A stretch of DNA of 36,248 nucleotides from Salinicola sp. (GCA_002695065.1 NZNW01000151.1:19278-55525), one strand, 5' to 3'. Counted from the stretch's first letter, positions 24,782 to 34,126 are shown. Notes: a model not told the origin generated them from the letters alone. Numbers and translations are program-made.

Positions 24782-25470
24782 GCGTTGCCTCCCTGCACGT
24801 TGCCTCGAACGGACTGAATGGCCGCGACGATGTTCTTGTAGGCGCCGCAGCGGCAGATGTTGCCGCTCATCGCCTCGCGCACGTCGGCATCGCTGGTGCC
24901 GATCGATTCGTCCTGCAGGATCGCCACCGCGCTCATCATCTGCCCAGCGGTGCAGTAGCCGCACTGATAGGCATCGTGTTCGAGAAACGCCTGCTGAATG
25001 GGGTGCTGCTGGCCATTCTTCTCCAGCCCCTCGACGGTGGTGATCTCGTCGCCGTCGTGAGTGACCGCCAGGCTCAGACACGAATTGATCGAAGTGCCGT
25101 TGACCAGGATCGTGCAGGCGCCACACTGGCCGTGATCGCAGCCCTTCTTGGTACCGGTGAGACCGAGACCGTGGCGCAGCGCGTCGAGCAGAATCACGTT
25201 GGGGGTCACGTCCAACTGCTGACGCTGGCCGTTGACGGCCAGCGTAATGCGCTGTTTACCCTTCGCGGGCGGCGCATCGGTCTGCGTTGCCGGCTGGTCC
25301 GGCGAGCCGGCGTAGCTCACCTGGGAGAGCGCCGGGGCCGCCGCCACGGCCAAGCCGGAAACCCCCGCCGTCTGCAGAAACCGCCGGCGGCCCGGAGAGC
25401 GGGGCTGAGTCGAGTCGTTTCCGGGCTCGTAGATACCCACGCCCGTGCTCGATCGTTGATTATCGTCCAT
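24778..25470 (-). CDS. paoA: Molybdenum hydroxylase 2Fe-2S subunit with twin-arginine signal (PaoA type), operon 2
   Basis: A 230-residue iron-sulfur subunit. The N-terminus carries a twin-arginine signal (SPGRRRFLQTAGVSGLAVAAAP, about residues 25-46) with a cleavage region near SYAG. The mature part has both 2Fe-2S sites: GCDHGQCGAC with its fourth cysteine in NSCLSL, and CGYC...CRC. This matches E. coli PaoA, which directs the whole heterotrimer to the periplasm. It differs from the paralogue at 7551-8090, which has no signal. The start at 25470 follows GAGGA eight bases upstream. A 17-bp tandem repeat lies 35 bases upstream (25505-25538) and may be a regulatory site. Confidence 0.94.
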   Translation of the reverse strand: MDDNQRSSTGVGIYEPGNDSTQPRSPGRRRFLQTAGVSGLAVAAAPALSQVSYAGSPDQPATQTDAPPAKGKQRITLAVNGQRQQLDVTPNVILLDALRHGLGLTGTKKGCDHGQCGACTILVNGTSINSCLSLAVTHDGDEITTVEGLEKNGQQHPIQQAFLEHDAYQCGYCTAGQMMSAVAILQDESIGTSDADVREAMSGNICRCGAYKNIVAAIQSVRGNVQGGNA

Positions 25471-25504
25471 GGAGTCATCCTCATCAGTTTCCGCCCGATC
25501 CTGT

Positions 25505-25538
25505 TCGTTATTGCTATCGAGTCGTTATCGCTATCGAG
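25505..25538. repeat. 17-bp tandem repeat upstream of paoA (operon 2)
   Basis: TCGTTATTGCTATCGAG is followed immediately by TCGTTATCGCTATCGAG, a 16/17 match. It lies 35-68 bases upstream of the paoA start. Direct repeats of about this length in a promoter can be activator or response-regulator sites, but no binding protein can be named. Confidence 0.6.
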
Positions 25539-25745
25539 ATCGTTCGTGTCGGGCGCGCCTCATGTCGCCCGCGCGCGTTTGGCAAGCCCGCGAGGCAGAG
25601 GCAGGCAGCGAGAGTTCGCTGGCCGGGGAGTCGGTTGGACGCCGTCGTGTCAGGCGGCGGCATCACAGTCAACTTAGAGGAGGTTGGCGATGGTCGCAAA
25701 GCGACGGATGGCATTCAGGAGCAATCCGCCGCGATCGTGGAGGAA

Positions 25746-25760
25746 TGAGCATGATGCTCA
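25746..25760. promoter_or_regulatory. 15-bp palindrome upstream of the MipA/OmpV gene
   Basis: TGAGCAT-G-ATGCTCA is a perfect 7-bp inverted repeat around one base, about 70 bases before the start codon at 25831. It could be an operator. No regulator gene is adjacent. Confidence 0.4.
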
Positions 25761-25830
25761 ACAGGCTGGCCTTTTTACCTACACTACCGTATGTTTTTGC
25801 CGAACCCGCTTCGTCACAGGGATATGAGAC

Positions 25831-26601
25831 ATGACTGCTTCACGGAATGGCATCTGGTTGCTGGCAATCGCTGGTGGCCTATCGATCAGCGCCTCGGCCG
25901 CCGCCGCCCAGCCCGAATGGGAAGGCACCGTCGGCGCCGGGGCCATCTACAGCCCGGACTACCTGGGTAGCGACGACTATGAATGGAACGCCTGGCCGTC
26001 GCTGGATGCCACCTACGGCGACACCTTCTTCGTCAGCGTCACCGACGGCATCGGCTGGAACGTGATCAAGCGGGACAACTGGCGGGTCGCGCCGTTCATC
26101 GGCTACACCTTCGGCCGTGACGATACCGGCGACATCGATGACCTCGACCAGGTTGACGGCGGCGCCACCGCCGGACTCCGCGTCAGCTATCTCGACGAGG
26201 CGTGGCGCTACAGTGCCGCTGCGGAGACGCCCTTCAGCGGCGATATCGATGGCTACCGCGTCAGGTTCAAGGCGACTCATGTCACCAAGCTCGGCGAACG
26301 CATGGCCTTCACCATCGGGCCACGTTTCGAGTACACCAGCGCCGCCTGGACGGACGACATGTTCGGCGTCTCGAACCGCGAGAGCGCGCGCTCAGGTATC
26401 GATGCCTATGACCCGGATGACGGCTATTTCTCGATCGGTGGCGACGCCTCGCTCAGCTACTACCTCACCCGGCAGTGGTCGATCACCGGCTTGGTCGGCG
26501 TCTCGCGCCTGACCGGCGATGCCGCAGACAGCTCGATCGTCGACGATATCGGCGATGCGACCCAGTGGCGGGCGGGCGCGTTCGTCAATTATCATTTCTA
26601 G
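25831..26601 (+). CDS. MipA/OmpV family outer-membrane protein
   Basis: A 256-residue outer-membrane beta-barrel protein. The signal peptide (WLLAIAGGLSISASAAAAQ) is followed by GTVGAGAIYSPDYLGSDDYEWNAWPSLDATYGD-type alternating strands typical of MipA/OmpV. It ends in NYHF, with the terminal aromatic residue expected for BAM-dependent insertion. MipA in E. coli is a scaffold for murein hydrolase/synthase complexes, and OmpV relatives are of uncertain role; function here cannot be stated. AGGGATATGAGAC precedes the start. The gene diverges from the periplasmic-type molybdenum hydroxylase operon and is closed by a strong hairpin at 26647. Confidence 0.9.
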   Translation: MTASRNGIWLLAIAGGLSISASAAAAQPEWEGTVGAGAIYSPDYLGSDDYEWNAWPSLDATYGDTFFVSVTDGIGWNVIKRDNWRVAPFIGYTFGRDDTGDIDDLDQVDGGATAGLRVSYLDEAWRYSAAAETPFSGDIDGYRVRFKATHVTKLGERMAFTIGPRFEYTSAAWTDDMFGVSNRESARSGIDAYDPDDGYFSIGGDASLSYYLTRQWSITGLVGVSRLTGDAADSSIVDDIGDATQWRAGAFVNYHF

Positions 26602-26646
26602 GTCGTAGAGATCTAAATTCTAGCGACGTAATCTTAGAGACATAAA

Positions 26647-26688
26647 AGCGCCCGCCCCGGTGTCAGCCGGGGCGGGCGCTGTCGTTTC
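26647..26688 (+). terminator. Rho-independent terminator after the MipA/OmpV gene
   Basis: A perfect 14-bp GC-rich stem (AGCGCCCGCCCCGG paired with its complement at 26667-26680) encloses the loop TGTCAG. A short T-containing tail (GTCGTTTC) follows. It lies 45 bases after the stop codon. Confidence 0.85.
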
Positions 26689-26702
26689 TCAGCGTACAGT
26701 GC

Positions 26703-26869
26703 CTAAGGAAGCGCTGAATAAATCGCCGAACGAGATGAAGGGCAAGGCGCACGGAACGCAGAAGGCGAGACATAACATGGGGTTAAGCGAGCTTTCGACC
26801 GGGCTGGCGTTCCAGTACCGCGCAACGCAGCCATTCGCTCGTGCAGGCATTTATGCAGTGGTTCCCTAG
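26703..26869. mobile_element. MITE-like element with 21-bp imperfect terminal inverted repeats
   Basis: This 167-bp stretch has no transposase gene. Its ends form an imperfect inverted repeat: 26703-26723 against 26849-26869, 17 of 21 positions matching, sharing the inner ATAAAT and outer CTA. Further inside, GGAACGC and GCGTTCC are also inverted. The right end overlaps the nadA stop codon (TAG on the minus strand, 26866-26868). It resembles non-autonomous elements remembered from Halomonas genomes, but that is not checked here. Confidence 0.7.
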
Positions 26870-27909
26870 CGGCGCTTCAGCTCGGCGCCGAACTCCAGCA
26901 TCCGATCCAGTGGCACCAGCGCACGCGCGGCAATCTCGGGATCGACGTGAATCTCCTGGCCGCAGCCGTTGGCGTCTTCGAGTACCGCCAGCGTGTTCTC
27001 CAGCCCGTTCATCGCCATCCACGGACAGCTGGCGCAACTGCGACATGTCGCACCGTTGCCCGCCGTGGGCGCAGCCATGAAGGTCTTGTCGGGCATCAGC
27101 TGCTGCATCTTGTAGAAGATGCCGCGATCGGTGGCGACGATGAAGCTGGGGTTGTCGAGCTGCTGCGCCGCCGCGATCAGCTGCGACGTCGAGCCGACCA
27201 CGTCGGCGACCTCCACCACCGACGCCGGCGATTCCGGATGCACGAGCACCGCGGCTTCCGGATGCAAGGCCTTGAGCTCGAGAAGCCCCTTGGCCTTGAA
27301 CTCGTCGTGGACGATGCACTCGCCCTCCCAGCAGAGCACGTCGGCACCGGTGCGCTCGCGGACATAGTTGCCCAGATGGCGGTCCGGCGCCCACAGGATC
27401 TTTTCGCCCTGCCGGTCGAGATGGTCGATCAGCTCCACCGCGATGGAAGAGGTCACGACCCAATCGGCGCGCGCCTTCACCGCCGCCGAGGTGTTGGCGT
27501 AGACCACCACGGTACGCTCCGGATGCTGGTCGCAGAAGTCGGAAAAGGCATCGGCCGGACAGCCGATATCCAGCGAGCAGGTCGCTTCCAGCGTCGGCAT
27601 GAACACGCGTTTTTCCGGGCTCAGGATCTTGGCGGTCTCTCCCATGAAACGCACGCCGGCGACGATCAGCGTGGTCGCCGGGTGATCCTTGCCGAAGCGC
27701 GCCATCTCCAGCGAATCGGCCACGCAGCCACCGGTCGCCTCCGCCAGCGCCTGGATCTCGGGATCGGTGTAGTAGTGCGCCACCAGCACCGCATTACGCG
27801 CCTTCAACTGCGCCGCGATACGCGCCCGATAGTGCGCTCGGGCACTCTCGTCGAGCGTCGGCGGCGTGTTACCCGCCAAGTGCTCGCGAACCCGTTCACG
27901 CTGCGTCAT
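26866..27909 (-). CDS. nadA: Quinolinate synthase
   Basis: A 347-residue enzyme, the same length as E. coli NadA. It condenses iminoaspartate (from NadB) with dihydroxyacetone phosphate to quinolinate in NAD biosynthesis, using a 4Fe-4S cluster. Three cysteines at 111, 198 and 295 match the E. coli ligands 113, 200 and 297, in the contexts [14 protein letters not shown] and [20 protein letters not shown] and [12 protein letters not shown] are also conserved. The start at 27909 follows GGAGAG; a longer frame from 27933 has no ribosome site. Its stop codon lies within the terminal repeat of the MITE-like element at 26703-26869, so the end of the gene may have been shaped by the insertion. Confidence 0.97.
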   Translation of the reverse strand: MTQRERVREHLAGNTPPTLDESARAHYRARIAAQLKARNAVLVAHYYTDPEIQALAEATGGCVADSLEMARFGKDHPATTLIVAGVRFMGETAKILSPEKRVFMPTLEATCSLDIGCPADAFSDFCDQHPERTVVVYANTSAAVKARADWVVTSSIAVELIDHLDRQGEKILWAPDRHLGNYVRERTGADVLCWEGECIVHDEFKAKGLLELKALHPEAAVLVHPESPASVVEVADVVGSTSQLIAAAQQLDNPSFIVATDRGIFYKMQQLMPDKTFMAAPTAGNGATCRSCASCPWMAMNGLENTLAVLEDANGCGQEIHVDPEIAARALVPLDRMLEFGAELKRR

Positions 27910-27970
27910 GACGATTCTCTCCGCCCAAGTCATCGATATTCAGGAAGGCCTTTCCAGGAAGGCCTGAACG

Positions 27971-28003
27971 AGATCGGCCAGCCTATCATGGGCTGGCCGA
28001 TCT
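27971..28003. terminator. Strong hairpin between gnd and nadA
   Basis: AGATCGGCCAGCC and GGCTGGCCGATCT form a perfect 13-bp stem with a 7-base loop. It lies after gnd and before nadA on the shared (minus) strand. No T-run follows on either strand, so it may be a factor-dependent or bidirectional terminator, or an attenuator before nadA. A smaller imperfect hairpin made from two copies of AGGAAGGCCT lies next to it (about 27942-27964). Confidence 0.5.
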
Positions 28004-28064
28004 CTAGCGGGCACGGCGGCTGACTGCGACGAAGGTCTAGTGCAGTCAGCATGCTTGCAACCCC

Positions 28065-28206
28065 AACCTTCGAGCGAAAACTCGGCGAGCGATGGCCAGA
28101 CAAGGCAAAAATCGGGGAGGTAGCGGAGTTTACGAGCTGTAAATGAGCATTCCGACCCGATTTTTAACGCCGTATGGCCGAGCGCAGCCAGTTTTCGCCG
28201 AAGGTT
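28065..28206. repeat. Imperfect palindromic intergenic element next to the gnd stop
   Basis: About 142 bp with inverted ends. The left arm, starting AACCTTCGAGCGAAAACT, pairs with the right arm, whose complement starts AACCTTCGGCGAAAACT; both then carry GGCCA and AAAAATCGGG. The centre is TTTACGAGCTGTAAA. There is no gene inside. Its right edge falls on the last base of the gnd stop codon. It resembles a repeated intergenic family remembered from Halomonas and related gammaproteobacteria. Confidence 0.7.
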
Positions 28207-29621
28207 CAGTCCTGCAGCCACTCGGTGTGGAACGTCCCTTCCCGATCGACACGCTTGTAGGTGTGGGCGCCGAAGAAGTCGCGCTGGGCCTGGATCAGGT
28301 TGGCCGGCAGTTTCTCGCTGCGGTAGCTGTCGTAGTAGGCGATCGCGGAGGAGAACGTGGGTACCGGGATGCCGTTCTGGACCGCATGAGAGATCACGTC
28401 CCGAAGCGCCGATTGATAGTTGCCGGCAATCTCGCCGAAGTACGGCGCCATCAGCAGGTTCTTGAGCCCGGGGTTCTCTTTATAGGCGTCGGTGATCTTC
28501 TGCAGGAAGCGCGCGCGGATGATGCAGCCGGCGCGGAACAGCTTGGCGACCTCGCCGTAGTCGAGATTCCAGTCGTACTGCTCGGACGCCGCGCGCATCT
28601 GGGCGAAGCCCTGGGCGTAGGAGGCGATCTTGCTGAAGAAGAGCGCCTTGCGCACCTTCTCGATGAACTCGGCCTTGTCGCCCTGGAGCGGCGTCTCTGC
28701 CGGCCCTTTCAGCACCTTGGCGGCTTCGACGCGCTCGTCCTTCAGGGCCGAGATGAAGCGCGCGAAGACCGACTCGGTGATCAGCGGCAGCGGCACACCG
28801 AGATCCAGCGCGCTCTTGCTGGTCCACTTGCCGGTGCCCTTCTGGCCCGCCGAGTCGAGGATGATGTCGACCACGTCGTGATCGCTCTGGTCATCCTTCT
28901 TGGTGAAGATCCTGGCGGTGATATCGATCAGGTAGCTGTCGAGTTCGCCTTCGTTCCAGTCGCTGAAGACGTCGGCCAGCTCGGCGTTGGAGAGCCCCAG
29001 CGAGCCCTTGAGGATCGCGTAGGCTTCACTGATCAGCTGCATGTCGCCGTATTCGATGCCGTTATGGACCATCTTGACGTAGTGGCCGGCGCCATCCGGG
29101 CCGACATAGGCCACGCAGGGCTCGCCGTCGTCGGCGCGGGCGGCGATCTTCTCGAGGATCGGCGCCACCATGTCGTAGGCTTCCTTCTGCCCGCCCGGCA
29201 TGATCGACGGCCCTTTCAGCGCGCCCTCCTCGCCACCGGAGACACCGGTGCCGATGAAGTTGAAGCCCGCTTCGGAGAGCTCCTTGTTGCGCCGGATGGT
29301 GTCCTCGAACGGGGTGTTGCCGCCGTCGATCAGGATATCGCCCTGGTCGAGGTGCGGCGTCAGCGACGCGATCGTCTTGTCGGTGGCATCGCCGGCCTTG
29401 ACCATCAGCAGGATGCGGCGCGGCGTTTCCAGTGAGGCGACGAACTCCTCGACGCTATAGAACGGCACCAGCTTGCTGTCGGGATTTTCCTGCATCACTT
29501 CATCGGTCTTCTCCCGCGAGCGGTTGAAGATCGATACCGTGTAGTCGCGGCTTTCGATGTTGAGCGCCAGATTGCGCCCCATGACGGCCATGCCGACGAC
29601 ACCGATTTGCTGTTTGGCCAT
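28206..29621 (-). CDS. gnd: 6-phosphogluconate dehydrogenase, decarboxylating (NADP-dependent)
   Basis: A 471-residue enzyme of the long (gndA) type. It oxidatively decarboxylates 6-phosphogluconate to ribulose 5-phosphate, making NADPH in the oxidative pentose phosphate pathway. The N-terminal nucleotide fold starts [16 protein letters not shown], followed by NRSREKT, which favours NADP. The catalytic lysine lies in [17 protein letters not shown], and the family signature is [14 protein letters not shown]. The C-terminus ends FHTEWLQD, as expected. It is a single gene between polA and nadA on the same strand. The 109 bases before it show no clear regulatory motif. Confidence 0.97.
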   Translation of the reverse strand: MAKQQIGVVGMAVMGRNLALNIESRDYTVSIFNRSREKTDEVMQENPDSKLVPFYSVEEFVASLETPRRILLMVKAGDATDKTIASLTPHLDQGDILIDGGNTPFEDTIRRNKELSEAGFNFIGTGVSGGEEGALKGPSIMPGGQKEAYDMVAPILEKIAARADDGEPCVAYVGPDGAGHYVKMVHNGIEYGDMQLISEAYAILKGSLGLSNAELADVFSDWNEGELDSYLIDITARIFTKKDDQSDHDVVDIILDSAGQKGTGKWTSKSALDLGVPLPLITESVFARFISALKDERVEAAKVLKGPAETPLQGDKAEFIEKVRKALFFSKIASYAQGFAQMRAASEQYDWNLDYGEVAKLFRAGCIIRARFLQKITDAYKENPGLKNLLMAPYFGEIAGNYQSALRDVISHAVQNGIPVPTFSSAIAYYDSYRSEKLPANLIQAQRDFFGAHTYKRVDREGTFHTEWLQD

Positions 29622-29730
29622 TACCTTGTGCTCCTTGCGAAAATAAAGCCGTCACGCGGCGATAAACGATACGTCAATGTAAGTCGAATCCGTACAGGTC
29701 GAACCAGTGTAAGACAGCCGGGCGCAGGTT

Positions 29731-32508
29731 TCAGTGCGCTTCGTCCCAATTGGCCCCACTATTGGCATCGACGATCAGCGGGACATTGAGTTCGGCCGCA
29801 TCCTGCATCCTGCCCCGGATCGCGACGAGGAAGTCGTCGACCTGGCTCTCCTTGACCTCGAACACCAGTTCGTCGTGCACCTGCATCACCATCCAGGCGT
29901 CGAACGCCGCCTGCCCCTTGGCCGGATTGAGCCAGTGGTGCACGTCGATCATCGCCAGCTTGATGATGTCCGCCGCGGTGCCCTGCATCGGGGCGTTGAT
30001 CGCGGTACGCTCGGCGGCCTGGCGGCGGGCGTGGTTCTGGGCCTTGATCTCGGGCAGGTGGAGCCGGCGGCCGAACACGGTCTCGACGAAGCCATCCTCG
30101 CCGGCCTGGGCGCGGATGTTGTCCATGAACCTGGCCACGCCCGGGTAACGGTCGAAGTAGCGATCGATGTAGACCTTGGCCTGCTTGGCCTCGATGTGCA
30201 GCTGCCGTGAGAGCCCCCAGGCGCTCATGCCGTAGATCAGGCCGAAGTTGATCGCCTTGGCGCTGCGACGCTGATCGGTCGTGACCTTGTCGAGCGCGAC
30301 GCCGAAGACTTCCGCCGCGGTGGCGGCGTGGATGTCGCGGTCGTTGGCGAAGGCATCGAGCAGGCCCTTGTCATCAGAGAGATGCGCCATGATCCGCAGC
30401 TCGATCTGCGAGTAGTCGGCGGCAACGATCCGGTAGCCGTCGCGGGCGACGAACGCCTGGCGGATCTTGCGCCCCTCCTCGGTGCGAATCGGGATGTTCT
30501 GCAGGTTGGGATCGGAAGACGACAGCCGCCCGGTCGCCGTCACCGCCTGGTGGTAGCTGGTGTGCAGCCGGTTGGTGGCCGGATTGACCAGTCGCGGCAG
30601 CTTGTCGGTGTAGGTCGACTTGAGCTTGGTCATGCCGCGATGGGACATGATCAGCTTGGGCAGCGGGTAGTCCAGCGCCAGCTCCTCGAGCACGGCCTCG
30701 GCGGTACTCGGCGCGCCCTTGGGCGTCTTCTTGATCACCGGGATCTTCTGCTCCTCGAACAGAATCTCCGCCAGCTGCTTGGGCGAGCCCAGGTTGAACT
30801 CCTTGCCGGCCAGTTCGAAGGCTTCGGTTTCCAGCTCGCGAATACGGACTTCCAGTTCCTGGCTCTGGGTGTGGAGGCGCTTGGCATCCAGCGCGACGCC
30901 ATTGCGCTCCATGTGCGAGAGCACCGGAATCAGCGGTCGCTCGAGGGTATCGAGCACTTCGGCAAGACGGCCGGACGCCTCCACCTTCGGCCGCAGTTCG
31001 CGATGCAGACGCAGGGTAATGTCGACGTCCTCGCAGGCGTAGGGCACGGCCTCTTCCAGCGCGATCTGGTTGAAGGTGAGCTGCTTGGCGCCCTTGCCGG
31101 CGATCTCCTCGAAACCGATGGTCTTCTCGCCGAGATACTTGAGCGCCAGCGAATCCATGTCGTGGCGCGTCGCGGTGGAGTTCAGCACGTAGGACTCGAG
31201 CATGGTGTCGTTCAGCGCGCCGGCGACCCGGATCCGGTAGCGCGCCAGCACCGAAATATCGTACTTGAGGTTCTGGCCGATCTTGCCGATCTCGGGGTCT
31301 TCCAGCAGCGGCTTGAGCGCCGCCAGCACGGCGTCGCGGTCCAGCTGCGCCGGCGCGTCGAGATAGTCATGACCGACGGGGATGTAGGCCGCCTCGCCGG
31401 GCTCCAGCGAGAGGCCGATACCGACGATATCGGCCTCCATGTAGTTGAGACTCGTGGTTTCCAGATCGAAGCAGAACGCTTCGCTGGCTTTCAGCCGCTC
31501 GAGCCAGGTATCGAATTCCGCCTGCGTCAGCAGCGTCTGGTCGTGGCGCGCCGGCTTGGTCAGCGTCACGTCCTCGTCGATTTCCGATTTGCCAGCGTTC
31601 TCGGCGCCCACATCGTCGACGCCCTCGTCCTTGCCTTCGAGCAACTCGCCCAGCCAGTTCTTGAACTCGAGCCGGGTGTAGAGCGCCTTCAGCGCCTCGC
31701 GGTCGGGTGAGGCCAAGTGCAGGTCGTCGAGCCCCACCGGCAGCTCGCAGTCGGTCTTGATGGTGGCCAGCTGGTAGGAGAGATAGGCCTGCTCGCGATT
31801 CTCCTCCAGCTTCTTCGGCATCGTCTTGGCGCCGCGGAAACTCAGCGTGGTGACTTTCTCGAGGTCGGCGTAGATCGCGTCCAGCCCGCCGCCGATGCCC
31901 TGCAACAGGCCCAGCGCCGTCTTCTCCCCCACGCCCGGCACGCCGGGAATGTTGTCGATCTTGTCCCCCATCAGCGCCAGGTAGTCGATGATCAGCGACG
32001 GCGGAATCCCGAACTTGGCCTCGACGCCGGCGATATCCAGGGTCTCGCCCTTCATGGTGTTGACCAGGGTGATGTGCTGGTTGACCAGCTGGGCCATGTC
32101 CTTGTCGCCGGTGGAGATCACCGCATCGCGGCCGGATTCCGTCGCCAGCCGTGCCAGCGTGCCGATCACGTCGTCCGCCTCCACGCCCTCGATGCACAAA
32201 AGCGGCAGCCCGAGGGCGCGAACGCAGTCGTGCAGCGGCTCGACCTGCGGGCGCAGGTCATCCGGCATCGGCGGCCGGTGGGCCTTGTACTCGGCGTAGA
32301 TCTCGTCGCGGAAGGTCTTGCCCTTGGCATCGAACACCACCGCCATCGGGCTCTGCGGATACTGCTTGATCAGGCTCTTGAGCATCGCCAGCACGCCGCG
32401 GACGGCGCCGGTGGGCTGCCCATCGGAGGTAGAGAGCGGCGGCAGCGCGTGAAAGGCGCGATAGAGATAGGACGATCCGTCGACGAGGACGATGGGGGCA
32501 TCTGCCAT
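29731..32508 (-). CDS. polA: DNA polymerase I
   Basis: A 925-residue protein (E. coli 928). The 5'-3' nuclease domain covers about residues 1-290, with [23 protein letters not shown] and [18 protein letters not shown]. The 3'-5' proofreading domain starts near 335 and retains its catalytic DxE (D348 and E350 in FDLETTSL). The polymerase domain has [14 protein letters not shown] (motif A), [19 protein letters not shown] (O helix) and VHDELVFEV (motif C). All three activities should be present. It works in Okazaki fragment processing and excision repair. The ATG at 32508 gives the standard N-terminus; the frame stays open upstream but that part is non-homologous. It diverges from the DUF2782 gene. 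Confidence 0.98.
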   Translation of the reverse strand: MADAPIVLVDGSSYLYRAFHALPPLSTSDGQPTGAVRGVLAMLKSLIKQYPQSPMAVVFDAKGKTFRDEIYAEYKAHRPPMPDDLRPQVEPLHDCVRALGLPLLCIEGVEADDVIGTLARLATESGRDAVISTGDKDMAQLVNQHITLVNTMKGETLDIAGVEAKFGIPPSLIIDYLALMGDKIDNIPGVPGVGEKTALGLLQGIGGGLDAIYADLEKVTTLSFRGAKTMPKKLEENREQAYLSYQLATIKTDCELPVGLDDLHLASPDREALKALYTRLEFKNWLGELLEGKDEGVDDVGAENAGKSEIDEDVTLTKPARHDQTLLTQAEFDTWLERLKASEAFCFDLETTSLNYMEADIVGIGLSLEPGEAAYIPVGHDYLDAPAQLDRDAVLAALKPLLEDPEIGKIGQNLKYDISVLARYRIRVAGALNDTMLESYVLNSTATRHDMDSLALKYLGEKTIGFEEIAGKGAKQLTFNQIALEEAVPYACEDVDITLRLHRELRPKVEASGRLAEVLDTLERPLIPVLSHMERNGVALDAKRLHTQSQELEVRIRELETEAFELAGKEFNLGSPKQLAEILFEEQKIPVIKKTPKGAPSTAEAVLEELALDYPLPKLIMSHRGMTKLKSTYTDKLPRLVNPATNRLHTSYHQAVTATGRLSSSDPNLQNIPIRTEEGRKIRQAFVARDGYRIVAADYSQIELRIMAHLSDDKGLLDAFANDRDIHAATAAEVFGVALDKVTTDQRRSAKAINFGLIYGMSAWGLSRQLHIEAKQAKVYIDRYFDRYPGVARFMDNIRAQAGEDGFVETVFGRRLHLPEIKAQNHARRQAAERTAINAPMQGTAADIIKLAMIDVHHWLNPAKGQAAFDAWMVMQVHDELVFEVKESQVDDFLVAIRGRMQDAAELNVPLIVDANSGANWDEAH

Positions 32509-32671
32509 GAGCTGCGTGATCCGTGGCTGGCTTTCGATCTCCTCATGATACGCAAGCCACGGCTCGGCGTCAGGGCGTTCGCCCCCCTGCGTCGGCGGGG
32601 TGGAAAGCGATACACTGGGTTCGTCCGTACCCCCGGGGGCCCGTGCCCCGAGACCAGCGAAGGAGTCCGCC

Positions 32672-32983
32672 ATGTCACGATGGCCGCGAAAGACCTCAAG
32701 ATCGCGAACGACGGCACTGCTGGCGAGCCTGCTGCTGGCGCTGCTGATCGCTGGGTCGGCGCTGCCCGCGTTGGCGCAGCCCGCGGAGCAGCCCAGCATC
32801 ACCTCGCAGCAGGACGGCCAGCGCACGATCGACGAGTACCGCGTCAACGGCAAGCTCTACGCGATCCGCATCGTGCCCGCCGACGGCAAGCCCTATTTCC
32901 TCTACGACGACAACGGCGACGGCGACTTCAGCCGCGTCGAGGCGTCCAGCGTTGCGGTACCGGCGTGGGTCAAACAGGAGTGA
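32672..32983 (+). CDS. Small exported DUF2782 protein
   Basis: A 103-residue protein. After a basic start ([13 protein letters not shown]) comes a hydrophobic signal or anchor segment ([21 protein letters not shown]), then a small domain with [35 protein letters not shown], matching DUF2782. Members of this family lie between polA and the thrB-type homoserine kinase in Pseudomonas and relatives, exactly the arrangement here. Their function is not known. The start at 32672 has AGGAG at good spacing; a longer frame begins at 32600 without one. The 163 bases between this gene and polA must hold both promoters. Confidence 0.88.
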   Translation: MSRWPRKTSRSRTTALLASLLLALLIAGSALPALAQPAEQPSITSQQDGQRTIDEYRVNGKLYAIRIVPADGKPYFLYDDNGDGDFSRVEASSVAVPAWVKQE

Positions 32984-32990
32984 TGCCGGC

Positions 32991-33033
32991 GCCGGACCGC
33001 GGGCGTTTCGGCTCGAGGCACCCGCGGTCCGGC
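32991..33033. terminator. Long-looped hairpin after the DUF2782 gene
   Basis: GCCGGACCGCGGG and CCCGCGGTCCGGC form a perfect 13-bp stem with a 17-base loop. It starts seven bases after the DUF2782 stop. No T-run follows, so rho-independent termination is uncertain; it may attenuate transcription towards thrB. Confidence 0.5.
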
Positions 33034-33112
33034 CCGCACACCGACCAGCGCCTGGATCGCCGGTAGGAGAGCGCCTCGCGAGCCGCTACAATGCGCGCTG
33101 CCTTTTTATCCT

Positions 33113-33140
33113 GCGGTTTTTCATCAGCGGTTTTTTATCA
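33113..33140. repeat. 14-bp tandem repeat upstream of thrB
   Basis: GCGGTTTTTCATCA is directly followed by GCGGTTTTTTATCA (13 of 14 match). It lies 30-57 bases before the thrB ATG, in the AT-rich part of the gap, close to the likely promoter. It may be a regulatory site or a slippage product. Confidence 0.5.
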
Positions 33141-33169
33141 CTAATGTCCGCCCCAGATTCCGAGATCCC

Positions 33170-34126
33170 ATGGCCGTATTCACCCCATTGAGCGACGATC
33201 AGGTCGCCGAGTTTCTCGAACGCTACACCGTCGGCCGCCTGCAGACGCTCAAGGGCGTGCCGCAGGGCACCGAGAACAGCACCTTCTTCGTCACCACCGA
33301 ACAGGGCGAGTGGGTGCTGACGCTGTTCGAGCAGGGGGAGTTCGAGGATCTGCCGTTCTTCGTCGACCTGCTGGACTATCTGGCCGCACGGCGGTTGCCG
33401 GTGCCGGGGCCGGTTCACGATCGCGACGGCGTCGCCCTGCAGCGCCTGGCCGGTCGCCCCGCACTGCTGTTTCCGCGCATGCCGGGCAGCCACCCCAGCG
33501 CCCCGAACCTGACCCAGTGCGCCGCGCTCGGCGATGCTTTGGGCCGGATGCACCAGGCCTCGCAGCACTTCACCGGCGAGCGCGCCAACCCGCGGGATCT
33601 CGACTGGCTCATGCGGCGCCATCGCGAGGTGCTGCCGTTTCTCTCCGACGACGACCAGGCCCTGATGAGCCGCGAGATCGCCGACTACACCCAGGCGTTC
33701 GACGGCATCGAGCTGCCCTCGGGCGCCATCCACGGCGACCTGTTCCGCGACAATACCCTCTACGACGGTGACCGACTCGGTGGCATCATCGATTTCTACA
33801 ACGGCTGCACCGGGGAGCTGCTGTTCGATCTGGCAATCGTGATCAACGACTGGGCCAGCGACGCCGATGGCAGCCTGAACGTCGCGCGCTACGAGGCGAT
33901 CCTGGCGCCCTACCTGCAACATCGGCCGCTATCCGCCAGCGAGCGTGCACTGTGGCCGACCATGCTGCGGATGACGGCACTGCGCTACTGGCTGTCGCGG
34001 CTGCTGGTGATCCACGTCGATCCGCCGGCCCACGACATCACGCCCCACGACCCGGCGCGCTTCCGCACGCTGCTGGGCAAACGGCTCGAGGCCGCGCCCC
34101 CCGGTTTCCCCGACGCCATCGCCTGA
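33170..34126 (+). CDS. thrB: Homoserine kinase (aminoglycoside phosphotransferase-like type)
   Basis: A 318-residue kinase of the APH/choline-kinase fold, the ThrB type found in Pseudomonas and related bacteria rather than the GHMP-type ThrB of E. coli. It phosphorylates homoserine with ATP for threonine synthesis. The start MAVFTPLSDDQVAEFLERY is typical. The nucleotide loop KGVPQGTENSTFFV, the catalytic HGDLFRDN (188-195) and the metal-site IIDFYNGC (D208) are visible, followed by LLFDLAIVINDW. The order polA - DUF2782 - thrB is conserved in related genomes. The ATG at 33170 is chosen; the upstream region lacks a strong ribosome site. Confidence 0.95.
   Translation: MAVFTPLSDDQVAEFLERYTVGRLQTLKGVPQGTENSTFFVTTEQGEWVLTLFEQGEFEDLPFFVDLLDYLAARRLPVPGPVHDRDGVALQRLAGRPALLFPRMPGSHPSAPNLTQCAALGDALGRMHQASQHFTGERANPRDLDWLMRRHREVLPFLSDDDQALMSREIADYTQAFDGIELPSGAIHGDLFRDNTLYDGDRLGGIIDFYNGCTGELLFDLAIVINDWASDADGSLNVARYEAILAPYLQHRPLSASERALWPTMLRMTALRYWLSRLLVIHVDPPAHDITPHDPARFRTLLGKRLEAAPPGFPDAIA

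Larger units (their letters stand above)
25471..25830. other. Divergent intergenic region between paoA and the MipA/OmpV gene
   Basis: No credible gene lies in this 360-base gap. It holds the 17-bp tandem repeat (25505-25538) next to paoA and a palindrome TGAGCAT-G-ATGCTCA (25746-25760) about 70 bases before the MipA/OmpV start. The last 70 bases are relatively AT-rich and probably contain the promoter of the outer-membrane gene. Confidence 0.55.

Noticed and set aside
26602-26700. Small RNA or gene after the MipA/OmpV gene
   Set aside because: The only structure is a GC-rich hairpin well explained as a terminator.
29731-32853. Longer polA start upstream of 32508
   Set aside because: The extra N-terminal part is not like any DNA polymerase I and overlaps the divergent DUF2782 promoter and coding region. 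[13 protein letters not shown] is the standard start.
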